Origin: Nitrososphaerales archaeon
GTDB taxonomy: Archaea > Thermoproteota > Nitrososphaeria > Nitrososphaerales > Nitrososphaeraceae
Direction: 5' to 3'
NCBI GenBank assembly: GCA_029237505.1
Contig: JARBAW010000132.1
Coordinates: 1 to 45,780 of the forward strand
DNA length: 45,780 nt
This document shows, piece after piece, positions 1 through 7,608 of this stretch. The notes under the pieces are model-generated. The model made no database searches. It saw only the letters and a list, made by a program, of their open reading frames with translations, and was not told the origin of the DNA. Every line of letters starts with the position of its first letter. Positions within the stretch are counted from its first letter, which is position 1. A program made the translations under genes and the position numbers.

Positions 1-42
1 CCAAAAATGGAACGGGCTAGACATTTAAGGACATAAAAGTAA

Positions 43-336
43 TTACCGACTTAATACTGATTTCATCATCTGTTTTTTTATTGCACATTCTATACAGTAG
101 ATTCCTCTGATGTCGAATGTACAGATATCATTATTGTTAGTACTAAAAATAGGATTATTTTCATTAATGCTAAATTCAACAATAGAAAATAATTGCACAA
201 AATCGCCGATTTTTCCATTTACCTGATTAAGAGAGTACAAAAAACCGAAAGATAGCATAACGCTATCAGAAAGTATTCTTTCGTTATAGTGTGAGAAATT
301 AGTCTTGTTAAATACAACTCCGAAGGCCAAATTCAT
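43..336 (-). CDS. Unrecognised small protein (97 aa)
   Basis: I do not recognise this protein. The ORF opens with ATG and an A/T-rich stretch (ctaaatattgg on the reverse strand) lies about 15-25 nt upstream, slightly close for a leaderless TATA box. It has no obvious signal peptide or membrane segment. The central part is hydrophobic and aromatic, and the C-terminus carries two cysteines in a YCIEC pattern plus one further upstream. It stands alone near the window edge, facing away from the next gene. It may be a small lineage-specific protein or a chance ORF; the ordinary composition and intact frame are the only support. Confidence 0.35.
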   Translation of the reverse strand: MNLAFGVVFNKTNFSHYNERILSDSVMLSFGFLYSLNQVNGKIGDFVQLFSIVEFSINENNPIFSTNNNDICTFDIRGIYCIECAIKKQMMKSVLSR

Positions 337-464
337 TATGAGTTACCAATATTTAGCACTTATGTCATGTAACATAGCGCTTTATCTATGATATTAATGA
401 TATTGAACATTTTTAACTGATCTAGTGCCTGGGTGCCAAATATCTCACGGGGTTCTCTGATAAG

Positions 465-476
465 GTTTAATTAATA
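465..476 (+). promoter_or_regulatory. TATA-like box of the Cys-rich secreted protein
   Basis: The motif gtttaattaata lies 28-39 nt before the ATG at 504. This is the spacing expected for an archaeal leaderless or short-leader transcript, and it supports that start. Confidence 0.4.
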
Positions 477-503
477 CTTCTCTGGTATCAATCAACGACC
501 ATC

Positions 504-950
504 ATGCGACCTTCTGGAAATTATGCATCGAGGGCACTTTTATTGTCTTTTGTTACATTTATTTCATCACACGGTTTTATCACAAACTCTTACACTAACG
601 AGGTATGGTCAGACCAAGAAGATAAGATTCATGAGGTTAGGAGCCAAATGTCAGTCACCGATCCCGGTTGTCCTACCGGCTTTTGGTACACTGATGTAAT
701 GAGAAATGAATGTACTGGAGAAGCAACAATCTCCAGGGAGTGTCCAAAAGACTTTAATCTTGTGCAAGGGGTTTGTTCAGGACCGGCTCAAGACTGTTCC
801 TCTAGAGGACCTGGATACAACATACAACATCCTCCAATTGCGGGATTTCAAATTTACTGTGCAGGACCACCAACAGACAAACCGATCTGTCCAACTGGGT
901 ATCGCCTTATGGAGGATAAGAAGTTTTGCATAGGTCCTCGACAGGCTTAG
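504..950 (+). CDS. Secreted cysteine-rich protein of unknown function
   Basis: This 148-residue protein has a likely N-terminal signal sequence (a hydrophobic stretch at about residues 10-25 after a basic start). The mature part holds eight cysteines, several in CP or CxGP-like contexts (GCPTGFW, ECPKDF, ICPTGY). The repeated C-P-x-G-[FY] pattern and even Cys number suggest an extracellular disulfide-stabilised domain, possibly short EGF- or keratin-like repeats. That is inference from composition only. The gene stands alone, and a T-rich run just after the stop (954-961) may terminate it. No catalytic motif is recognisable. Confidence 0.65.
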   Translation: MRPSGNYASRALLLSFVTFISSHGFITNSYTNEVWSDQEDKIHEVRSQMSVTDPGCPTGFWYTDVMRNECTGEATISRECPKDFNLVQGVCSGPAQDCSSRGPGYNIQHPPIAGFQIYCAGPPTDKPICPTGYRLMEDKKFCIGPRQA

Positions 951-961
951 CGAATTTTTTT
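951..961 (+). terminator. T-run after the Cys-rich protein
   Basis: A run of seven T follows the stop codon within a few bases (cgaattttttt). Archaeal termination commonly uses such T-rich stretches. There is no clear stem. The rest of the gap to 1224 is A/T-rich and I see no further gene in it. Confidence 0.35.
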
Positions 962-1223
962 GTGAACTGTACAAAATAAAAAACGTCACATTACGACACA
1001 AAACTAAAAAAAAATCCATAAAACGCCATATTGCTTAATAATAGTCCTAAAAGGGAGATAAATTGAGCACTCATAATGGCTTAAAAATAACATTTTTTGG
1101 ATCGAAAAATTAATTTGCTAAAGCGCATAAAATCACTTTAATTGCCATTTACTGTCAAGTGTTGAAAAAGGTCATTATTCCCTAAATTAGATTCCACGTG
1201 ACGTGATAAAACGGACTAACAAA

Positions 1224-1775
1224 TCAGTCAGTTATTTGGTCGTTAATTGCGGTTGGATGCGCGTCTATTATTAGTGTAGATTTACCAAGATCTTTTGGCA
1301 GCTCAATAGAAGTTGCGTTATCAGGAGTAACCTCGTATCTTAATGTCTTTTTATTTTCGTCATAAACAGGATCAAATAATATCATTGTGGACGTATCTTG
1401 TCCTTGAATATCATCCACTACCATAATAGCATTAGGTGAATCTTCTGAAAAACTATCATCACCAACAGACCAATTACCTATAAACTCATTTGTTCCAATT
1501 GTTGTAACAATTCTATATGGTCGATCAGAAAATAGTATTGTCTTATCTGAAACGTTGTCTAATTCAAGCGCATAAGCGGTATCATTGATTCGAGTTATCG
1601 ATCCAGACTGTGCACTTTGAATACTAAGAAATTTTGCCGTGGTCATGTATCCGTCGATTGTCTGATTGGTTGATTCGGCGACCAGAAATTGTTCACCTTG
1701 AACCAAGTGATTGTAATATACCATCGCTGAAAGAATAGCAAAGGATATTGCAATGAGCAATATGAAATTGAGCAT
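1224..1775 (-). CDS. Membrane-anchored extracytoplasmic protein, lineage-specific
   Basis: This 183-residue protein has one N-terminal hydrophobic helix (about residues 2-20) that could be an uncleaved signal anchor. A polar, acidic outer domain follows, with several N-x-[ST] sequons. The domain is rich in beta-type sequence (SGSITRIN, SDKTILFSDRP, TMILFDPVYDENKKTLRYEV) and has no cysteines. I recognise no enzyme motif. The style fits extracytoplasmic proteins common in soil ammonia-oxidising archaea. The next gene (1864-2178) lies on the same strand 88 bp upstream and is also a small membrane protein. Confidence 0.6.
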   Translation of the reverse strand: MLNFILLIAISFAILSAMVYYNHLVQGEQFLVAESTNQTIDGYMTTAKFLSIQSAQSGSITRINDTAYALELDNVSDKTILFSDRPYRIVTTIGTNEFIGNWSVGDDSFSEDSPNAIMVVDDIQGQDTSTMILFDPVYDENKKTLRYEVTPDNATSIELPKDLGKSTLIIDAHPTAINDQITD

Positions 1776-1863
1776 AGAATTGTATTGTTTTATTAAATTA
1801 CTTAAATCTGTTGGTTCTACATTAACAATGAAATATCAAATGTAGTAATTTGTAGTAAAGATA

Positions 1864-2178
1864 CTATTTCCTAATAAATAACTTAAACATCTCATAACCA
1901 ATCCAACTAATTAGTAGTCCGATTATGCTAAGTGTGGCTAATAATGCATGATGACTAACCATGATTCCAACACGGTATACCTCATTTTCCTGAGTCTTGT
2001 ATCGATAATCATTAACGTAGTTATGTCCAAAGAAATACTCATTCTTGTCATCTATACCGTAGAATAACAAAATACTAACTGGAATTGCTGTAAACATGAT
2101 GGAAATCAGAATTTTGCGACTATAGAGATGTTTTAGAAAATCAGTCCTTGATCTTGCTTTGTCTTCTGTTCTCAACAA
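1864..2178 (-). CDS. Small two-helix membrane protein, unknown function
   Basis: This 104-residue protein has a basic N-terminus (MLRTEDKARSRTDFLKHLYSRK) and two predicted membrane helices at about residues 23-42 and 75-97, with a charged, tyrosine-rich loop between them. This looks like a two-pass membrane protein with both ends inside. I recognise no family. It shares strand with the membrane-anchored protein downstream, but the 88-bp gap does not prove co-transcription. Confidence 0.55.
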   Translation of the reverse strand: MLRTEDKARSRTDFLKHLYSRKILISIMFTAIPVSILLFYGIDDKNEYFFGHNYVNDYRYKTQENEVYRVGIMVSHHALLATLSIIGLLISWIGYEMFKLFIRK

Positions 2179-2308
2179 TTACTATTACTACTTTTCAGTG
2201 TGGATTATGCTTATAATGCTTCGTAACACTATTCTTCTGTTCTATGATTGAGAACGCTCGATAAATGTCACTCTTGAATTCAAATTATTCACTTTTCTCG
2301 CTGATTGA

Positions 2309-2325
2309 TTTCACACGGGGTGAAA
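2309..2325. repeat. Short inverted repeat TTTCAC-5-GTGAAA
   Basis: Two 6-bp arms are separated by acggg. It lies in the intergenic region upstream of the two-helix membrane gene and downstream of the next minus-strand gene. It could be an operator or a weak terminator stem. At this size, chance is also possible. Confidence 0.3.
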
Positions 2326-2398
2326 ATATTATTAGATATCTTGAAATTGTATATTTCTTATGACAGGATGAAAAAAGAGATTACATAATTTTAATTAA

Positions 2399-2412
2399 TT
2401 ATGATATCATAA
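2399..2412. repeat. Perfect 14-bp palindrome just after a stop codon
   Basis: TTATGATATCATAA is its own reverse complement and begins five bases beyond the minus-strand stop at 2417. It is followed on that strand by A/T-rich sequence. It may be a 3'-end processing or termination element, or a protein-binding site. Confidence 0.35.
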
Positions 2413-2416
2413 CTGC

Positions 2417-3220
2417 CTATCTTACCACAAGGTTATGTATGTGCCCAGTATGTACTGTGTGTCTGTGCTCACATTCTGTTCCCTCCGGCGGATTCAATTC
2501 ATCTCCAGATACACAGGCAAAGAACAGATCTCCTTTTTGGATCGGACCAATTTCAGGAACCTTGTCGAACACAAATGGAATTATCAAGGTATTGTGATCA
2601 GCCTCTTTGAGTAATTTCTGTGCATCAATCGTCTTTGTATTAAACTCACCTCTAATCATTGTAACCACTTTTAGTTCCTTGACATCTTTTCTGTCAGATA
2701 ATGGTATAGTAATTTGGAGTGTGGGATTATTTATCGTGGCATTTTCGCCACCGTTAGAAGTTTGGAATCTTCCTGTAGTAAGGGTTTTTTCAGTCCCTGA
2801 CCCAATGTTAACTGTGTTTTTTCCACCAGTGCTGCCAATATTTCCCTCCACACAAGAATAAGATTTCATTTCATTAGTCTGTCCGTTAAGATCATAAGCA
2901 CACGCAAAGAATTCATCTCTATCACCTACTTTAACAACATCATTTTTTTGATTGAATTTAAATGAAACAGTAGTGCTTTTTGATTTTAGATCATTAGCGG
3001 TCAAGTTCTTAACTTGAGTATCACCATTAGCTGATGCAACTACCTTCATTTTGACAGGGTCGCTTAATTTTTGTAAATTAATCTTTGCTTCGATTGTAAA
3101 ATCACTTGCTGCAAATGCAGAATTATGAGAGGAAATTACTGCAAATGACAAGAACATAAAGTACAAAAAACAAAGTGGTAAAGTTAACACTATTTTTCTC
3201 TTAATATCGGATTGGTCCAT
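2417..3220 (-). CDS. Secreted protein of unknown function (start corrected to 3220)
   Basis: The track opens this ORF at 3385, but I choose the internal ATG at 3220. From there the protein begins with a basic n-region (MDQSDIKRK), a strong hydrophobic core and an AFA-A type cleavage site, and a clean TATA box lies 24-31 nt upstream. The mature protein (about 235 residues) appears to hold two copies of a beta-rich domain: VKMKVVASANGDTQVKNLTA matches VKELKVVTMIRGEFNTKTIDA. Each copy continues into a GD.FFAC segment followed by a Cys-containing tail. The final stretch is His-rich (HRHTVHTGHIHN). A surface or metal-binding role is possible, but the function is unknown. Confidence 0.65.
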   Translation of the reverse strand: MDQSDIKRKIVLTLPLCFLYFMFLSFAVISSHNSAFAASDFTIEAKINLQKLSDPVKMKVVASANGDTQVKNLTANDLKSKSTTVSFKFNQKNDVVKVGDRDEFFACAYDLNGQTNEMKSYSCVEGNIGSTGGKNTVNIGSGTEKTLTTGRFQTSNGGENATINNPTLQITIPLSDRKDVKELKVVTMIRGEFNTKTIDAQKLLKEADHNTLIIPFVFDKVPEIGPIQKGDLFFACVSGDELNPPEGTECEHRHTVHTGHIHNLVVR

Positions 3221-3243
3221 CAGTTTAATTAAAATTAAATCCC

Positions 3244-3251
3244 ATATATAT
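3244..3251 (-). promoter_or_regulatory. TATA box for the secreted protein ending at 2417
   Basis: The octamer atatatat sits 24-31 nt upstream of the ATG at 3220 on the minus strand. This is the expected spacing and argues for the short form of the protein. Confidence 0.55.
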
Positions 3252-3256
3252 GACAC

Positions 3257-3290
3257 TAATTTCTTGATCATAATTTCTTGATCATAATTT
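3257..3290. repeat. Tandem 14-bp duplication
   Basis: The unit TAATTTCTTGATCA occurs twice head-to-tail (3257-3270 and 3271-3284), followed by a partial third copy (taattt). It lies just upstream of the TATA box of the 2417-3220 gene and contains TGATCA palindromes. The 3221-3759 gap otherwise holds only this promoter and that of rps24e; I see no gene there. Confidence 0.6.
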
Positions 3291-3695
3291 TTATCCAATA
3301 TTTTACCTAAGTTTTGAAGTGATCGATATAGGTTAAATCGGAAATTCACAGGGTAAAACATTCGGATTATGTCTAAATATTTCATAGCTTGCTATTGAGT
3401 AGTTTTTCTTCATCGAAATGAGCGCACAAGTGGACCCAGATGAGCGCCCTTCATAAGATCGTGATAGTAACATTCAATCAGATTTAGGACCATATTCATT
3501 GGTAATGCCCGTGCTGATTTTAATTTACGAAGATAGGAAATTACGAGTAATTGGAAGACTAACCAATTCATAAATCAATATTGAGCATGAACAGTGTATT
3601 TTCAAAGATTTTTGTGCACTTCATCTGTCCAAAATATCAAAAAATCTAATCCTGCCACCAATACTACTTCACCCGTCCAAACACGTTATTTCAAT

Positions 3696-3710
3696 AAATT
3701 CATTGAATTT
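3696..3710. promoter_or_regulatory. Perfect inverted repeat upstream of the rps24e TATA box
   Basis: AAATTCA-T-TGAATTT is a 7-1-7 palindrome ending 12 nt before the TATA box of the ribosomal gene pair. Its position fits an activator or repressor site, but no regulator can be assigned. Confidence 0.35.
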
Positions 3711-3722
3711 TGATTGGAAATC

Positions 3723-3731
3723 CTTATATGA
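3723..3731 (+). promoter_or_regulatory. TATA box of rps24e-rps27ae
   Basis: The motif cttatatga lies about 29-37 nt before the ATG at 3760, with the purine-rich stretch ggaaatc before it as a possible BRE. The spacing suggests a leaderless or very short-leader mRNA. Confidence 0.5.
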
Positions 3732-3759
3732 GTAAAAAAATCATCCGATTCATACGAAT

Positions 3760-4131
3760 ATGAGCACAGAAGTCGTGGTCTTACGTGATTATAACAACCA
3801 ATTAATGAACAGGAGAGAACTCCAGGTCATATTTAGAAATGTCTCAGGAAATATAAAAAAGAAAGATGCAATCGAAACAATATCCAAATCAAACAATGTG
3901 GATTTAAAGACAATCATACCGATTGAAATCAAATGCAATAAGGGAAGCACTGACGTTAATGGTTTTTTCCATATCTACAAAGATGAGAAAAGCGCCCAAG
4001 ATACTTTACCAAAATACATATCAATGAGATTGATAGACAAGGCAGAAAGAAAGAAAATATTTGACGAAGCAAAAGCTCAAAAATTGAAAGAAAAGCAGCA
4101 AAGTTCAGAAAAGGGAAAATCAAAGAAATAG
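3760..4131 (+). CDS. rps24e: 30S ribosomal protein S24e
   Basis: This small-subunit ribosomal protein belongs to the archaeal/eukaryotic S24e family. The 123-residue product has the family's order: an N-terminal strand and loop with NxLMNRRELQV, the central NVDLKTIIPIEIKCNKGSTDVNGFFHIY segment typical of S24e, and a Lys/Glu-rich helical C-terminus. The length is normal for archaea. It is followed after 10 bp by rps27ae, the usual archaeal pairing, so the two are almost certainly co-transcribed from the TATA box near 3725. Confidence 0.93.
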   Translation: MSTEVVVLRDYNNQLMNRRELQVIFRNVSGNIKKKDAIETISKSNNVDLKTIIPIEIKCNKGSTDVNGFFHIYKDEKSAQDTLPKYISMRLIDKAERKKIFDEAKAQKLKEKQQSSEKGKSKK

Positions 4132-4141
4132 TGATAAAGAC

Positions 4142-4327
4142 ATGGCAGACAAAAAGAATGATTCAAAAACACAAATTTACACATTCTATGATATCTCTGG
4201 AGACAAAGTAACTAGAAAGAAAAGGGATTGCCCTAGATGCGGAAAGGGCGTTTTCATGGCAGAACATAAGGATAGAAACACTTGCGGTAAATGTGGATTT
4301 ACTGAATTCAAGCAGAAGTCAAAATAG
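4142..4327 (+). CDS. rps27ae: 30S ribosomal protein S27ae
   Basis: This 61-residue zinc-ribbon ribosomal protein corresponds to the C-terminal part of eukaryotic S27a, without ubiquitin. It has a basic linker (KVTRKKR) followed by CPRCG and CGKCG, the four zinc ligands in the expected spacing. It sits 10 bp after rps24e as its operon partner. In the archaeal small subunit it lies near the head/beak region. The call is firm because of length, cysteine pattern and neighbour. Confidence 0.94.
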   Translation: MADKKNDSKTQIYTFYDISGDKVTRKKRDCPRCGKGVFMAEHKDRNTCGKCGFTEFKQKSK

Positions 4328-4360
4328 TCACATTTATTCTTCAAAGTTCACAAAGACTAC

Positions 4361-5434
4361 TTAGTTTAGCAAATTTTCTTCGTTCAAAATATCCAAAATA
4401 TCAGACTTGACACAACTGCATTTTTTACCCACTATTTGTCCGAGAGTTGGAGAAATATCGGCGTCTTCACCTTCAATAAACTTTCTAATGGGAAGTCCAT
4501 TATCACATGTTATCGTCAATTCTAATTTTCTAGGCGTCTTGAGTTTCAAATTTATCCCATAAATGAATTTCCAGTTTTTGTTTTTCCTGTTGATAAGCTC
4601 GATCATCAATATTCCTGAATCAGTCAAATTCCTAAAATCAACAGGTTTCAGCTTTTCTTCAAAAGAAACTACAATCAGAACTTTTTTTACATAAAGTGGA
4701 GCAGAGTTCGGCAATGATCTTATCTTTTCAATTAATCTAAACAAGATCCCATTAGATTGAATGGATAAGGTTTGTTTGAAACTAACTATTTTTGAATTTT
4801 TTATTGTCACATAAAATGGTCTGCCATTTCCAAGTACCAAACTTTCGGGCTCCTCTTTTCCAATTGGCCAAAACGTTATGGAATCAGAATTGAATTTATC
4901 AGATATTACTTTCTTCAAGATTTTTTCAATGTGATGCTGATTGACTTCCATTGTATTAGTAGCAGTAGAATTTTTAGTCTTTATTTGAAACCCCTTTAAC
5001 TTATTATAGCGTCCTCTTAAAATTACCGTGCTTGAGCTGACAGAGACAGTTGTTTCAAATCTTCTACTAATCTGTACGTTGATGGTAATGTCCGGATAAT
5101 CTAGATCAGCTTTCTTTTTCGAAGTCTTGCCAAAGTTCTTTCTAATTTCTCGGAGCAGACTTGTTTTGATATTTTCTTTACCTCTGATCTTGAATCTAGA
5201 CCTAAATTTGTCTTCACTTTCATAAAAGCTGGGATCTAGTGTAAGCCCAATTAGGAATGTGTCATATTGATAATTTCTAGTTGCCTGGATAATCCTGTTA
5301 CTTATTTCGTCCAATTGGTTCCATAAACCTCTACATATCTGACAATTTTTAGCAAATTTTTGAAGACGGTAGTTCTTAATATGTTGCCTTTCTGAACACC
5401 ATTTACATAGATTATACTCTGATCTAGTTTTCAA
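4361..5434 (-). CDS. Pus10-family tRNA pseudouridine synthase homologue with altered catalytic motif
   Basis: Archaeal Pus10 makes pseudouridine 54/55 in the tRNA T-loop. This 357-residue protein has the family layout: an N-terminal zinc site (CKWC at 10-13, CQIC at 31-34), a THUMP-type domain (FKIRGKENIKTSLLREI), the GRYNKL segment (about 141-146), LGNGRPF (201-207) and the C-terminal GLPIRKF..GED block. Where active members read GREDVDxRxLG, this one reads GKEEPESLVLG (192-202), so both candidate catalytic Asp positions are Glu. Other motifs are also weakened (QIKTK in place of the usual Q-T-rich stretch). It may be inactive, changed in specificity, or a tRNA-binding chaperone. It starts with TTG, 14 bp after srp54, in a dph6-srp54 series. 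Confidence 0.8.
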   Translation of the reverse strand: MKTRSEYNLCKWCSERQHIKNYRLQKFAKNCQICRGLWNQLDEISNRIIQATRNYQYDTFLIGLTLDPSFYESEDKFRSRFKIRGKENIKTSLLREIRKNFGKTSKKKADLDYPDITINVQISRRFETTVSVSSSTVILRGRYNKLKGFQIKTKNSTATNTMEVNQHHIEKILKKVISDKFNSDSITFWPIGKEEPESLVLGNGRPFYVTIKNSKIVSFKQTLSIQSNGILFRLIEKIRSLPNSAPLYVKKVLIVVSFEEKLKPVDFRNLTDSGILMIELINRKNKNWKFIYGINLKLKTPRKLELTITCDNGLPIRKFIEGEDADISPTLGQIVGKKCSCVKSDILDILNEENLLN

Positions 5435-5448
5435 TTAGACGCATCGTA

Positions 5449-6813
5449 CTATCCTATGCCTAATCTTCTCATCATACCTTGCATTTGTCTTCCCTTACTT
5501 TGTTTAATCATGCTCTTGGAATTGTTGAAATTCTTTATCAGATCCTTCACGTCATGTTCGGCAACACCTGAACCTCTTGCTATCCTTTTTCGTCGCGAAT
5601 CATTTATCACCTCTGGATTTTTTTTCTCCTGTTTTGTCATTGATTGTATAATGTACCGCCATTTTACCAATTTACCCTGTATTGCGTCAAGCTGATCTTC
5701 TTTAACTAATCCAGACAGACCAGGCATATTATCGATAATGTTCCTAAAACCCATTTTTCCAACGCTTTCCATTTGTGAATAAAAGTCTTCAATGGTCATC
5801 TTCCCGCTCATTACTCGCTTGGATTGATTTTCATCTGCCTGTAATTCTAAATCTTTTGCTAGGTCCAAAATTGCTTTAATGTCTCCCATTCCCAGCAACC
5901 TACCAACAAATCTTGTGGGACTGAACTCTTCGAGATCGTCAATTCTTTCACCGTTTCCTATAAAGAAGATCTTTGAACCTGTTACTGCCGATGCAGCCAG
6001 AGCTCCACCACCCTTCGCAGTCCCATCCAGTTTTGTAATGATGATACCGCCAACAGGAACCGTATCATGGAATGATTTGGCCTGACTATATGCCTGCTGA
6101 CCTATTGTACCATCAATTACCAGCAGAATTAGATCAGGCTTTGAAATCTTGTACATGCTTTTCATTTCTTCTAAAAGCTCAGTTTCATCTTTATGTCTGC
6201 CAGCAGTATCAATTATTACAACATCCGACCCTGCATCTTTAAAATAATCAAGTCCCTTCTTAACTATTGAAGGTGCATCTTTATTTGATTCGTCACCGTA
6301 CACTTCAACATTTATCTTGACACAATTCATTTTAAGTTGTGTAAGAGCGCCAGGTCTCCATGTATCTGCCCCAATTACCCCAACATGATATCCATGCTTT
6401 GTAAGCCATCTTGCCAATTTTGCAGTGACTGTTGTTTTACCACTTCCCTGGATACCAAACATCAATACGATATTGAGTTTTCCAGGAGAAATGGGAATGA
6501 CCTGGTTCTCAGTCTGACTGTTTTGGCTTTGAGCATTAGACTCTCCTGTGTAGCCCATCAATCGTGAAAGTTCATCATAAAGGATTGAGACAATATGATC
6601 TTTCCTAGATAATCCCTTAGGTGGAGTCTCCTCTAGAGATCTCTTTTTCAAGTTTTGTGTAATATTCAATACCAATCTTACGTTAACGTCGGATTGAAGC
6701 AGCGCTCTTTGTACATCCTTGCATAATGAATCTATCAGTTCTTCATTTACGTCAGATGCACCCACTAGTTTTTTTAGAGCCGTCCCAAGACTTGAGCGAA
6801 GATTATCTAGCAT
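5449..6813 (-). CDS. srp54: Signal recognition particle GTPase SRP54
   Basis: SRP54 binds signal peptides and 7S RNA and delivers ribosomes to the membrane with FtsY. The 454-residue product has an N domain (about 1-85), a Ser/Asn/Gln-rich linker (91-104), the G domain with GIQGSGKT (120-127), DTAGRH (202-207) and TKLDGTAKGGG (260-270), and a methionine-rich M domain from about 325 with the RNA-binding RRKRIARGSG and a Met-rich end (QMQGMMRRLGIG). The length is normal. The ATG overlaps the stop of dph6 by one base (TAATG), indicating translational coupling. Confidence 0.96.
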   Translation of the reverse strand: MLDNLRSSLGTALKKLVGASDVNEELIDSLCKDVQRALLQSDVNVRLVLNITQNLKKRSLEETPPKGLSRKDHIVSILYDELSRLMGYTGESNAQSQNSQTENQVIPISPGKLNIVLMFGIQGSGKTTVTAKLARWLTKHGYHVGVIGADTWRPGALTQLKMNCVKINVEVYGDESNKDAPSIVKKGLDYFKDAGSDVVIIDTAGRHKDETELLEEMKSMYKISKPDLILLVIDGTIGQQAYSQAKSFHDTVPVGGIIITKLDGTAKGGGALAASAVTGSKIFFIGNGERIDDLEEFSPTRFVGRLLGMGDIKAILDLAKDLELQADENQSKRVMSGKMTIEDFYSQMESVGKMGFRNIIDNMPGLSGLVKEDQLDAIQGKLVKWRYIIQSMTKQEKKNPEVINDSRRKRIARGSGVAEHDVKDLIKNFNNSKSMIKQSKGRQMQGMMRRLGIG

Positions 6814-7499
6814 TACTTGTCTATTAAATCATAATCTATTATTTCAAATATTCCATTGTCGCCAAACCATTTGACTATTCCCTCTCTGATCTCCAGTTTC
6901 TTCTTGTAAATTGGGCAATCAACAACCAATGTCTCTGCCTCTCCTCCTTCAAAACTCAGGTTAAAACCATATTTTGCAGATAGGAACTCCAACTTTGTTA
7001 AATTCTCACGATTAAGAGTACTTCCAAGCCATTCTTTACCCAATCCCAATGCAGATACTCCAACAATAATTATTTTGAATTTTTCATCAATCAATTGATT
7101 AAGGTAGTTTCTCGGATTCAAATTCCACAAGGGAGAATATATTGACAATTGAAGATCCTCACATACTTTCTGAAAATTTTTTTTTTGAAACATGCTTGCA
7201 ATTCCCCCGTGCACAATTCCATCTATATGGAACTCATCCTTTACAATTGAGAGTGCTTTTTCTAGAACAGACATTTCACTTTCTAGGCTGGAAGTCCTTG
7301 ATTGAAAATTTCTTACTGGCAAATCGATTGCCTGTGCAAGTGCTTTTGTAAGGTGGATGTTTGGAAAATGGAAAAGTAAACTATCACCAATTTCAGGCAT
7401 TATAGAAATTAAGCATACTACATCATGACCAAGCCTCCTCATCTCAAAAATGGAGTAATTACTATCTTTTCCTCCTGAATACAATGAAGCTAATTTCAT
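6813..7499 (-). CDS. dph6: Dph6-type diphthine-ammonia ligase
   Basis: This ATP-dependent amidase-type enzyme carries out the last step of diphthamide formation on elongation factor 2. The 228-residue protein begins with the PP-loop SGGKDS (about 9-14) of adenine-nucleotide alpha hydrolases and ends with the family signature EGGEAETLVVDCP. The length suits the archaeal single-domain form. Its stop overlaps the srp54 start by one base. It is the first gene of the minus-strand series dph6-srp54-pus10, all serving translation or protein targeting. Confidence 0.86.
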   Translation of the reverse strand: MKLASLYSGGKDSNYSIFEMRRLGHDVVCLISIMPEIGDSLLFHFPNIHLTKALAQAIDLPVRNFQSRTSSLESEMSVLEKALSIVKDEFHIDGIVHGGIASMFQKKNFQKVCEDLQLSIYSPLWNLNPRNYLNQLIDEKFKIIIVGVSALGLGKEWLGSTLNRENLTKLEFLSAKYGFNLSFEGGEAETLVVDCPIYKKKLEIREGIVKWFGDNGIFEIIDYDLIDK

Positions 7500-7608
7500 T
7501 TTTTATAATATTAGTAAGGAAATCATATTGGTCATATATTCATTGAACTAGAATTTAAAAAAAAGTAATTGTAAGATTTTTTTACCTCTCTACAAAATCA
7601 TTGTTTAG

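Noticed and set aside
3221-3385. Extended N-terminus of the 2417 secreted protein (start at 3385)
   Set aside because: The TATA box at 3244-3251 and the normal signal peptide beginning at 3220 argue that the extra 55 residues are not translated; the stretch includes the tandem 14-bp repeat.
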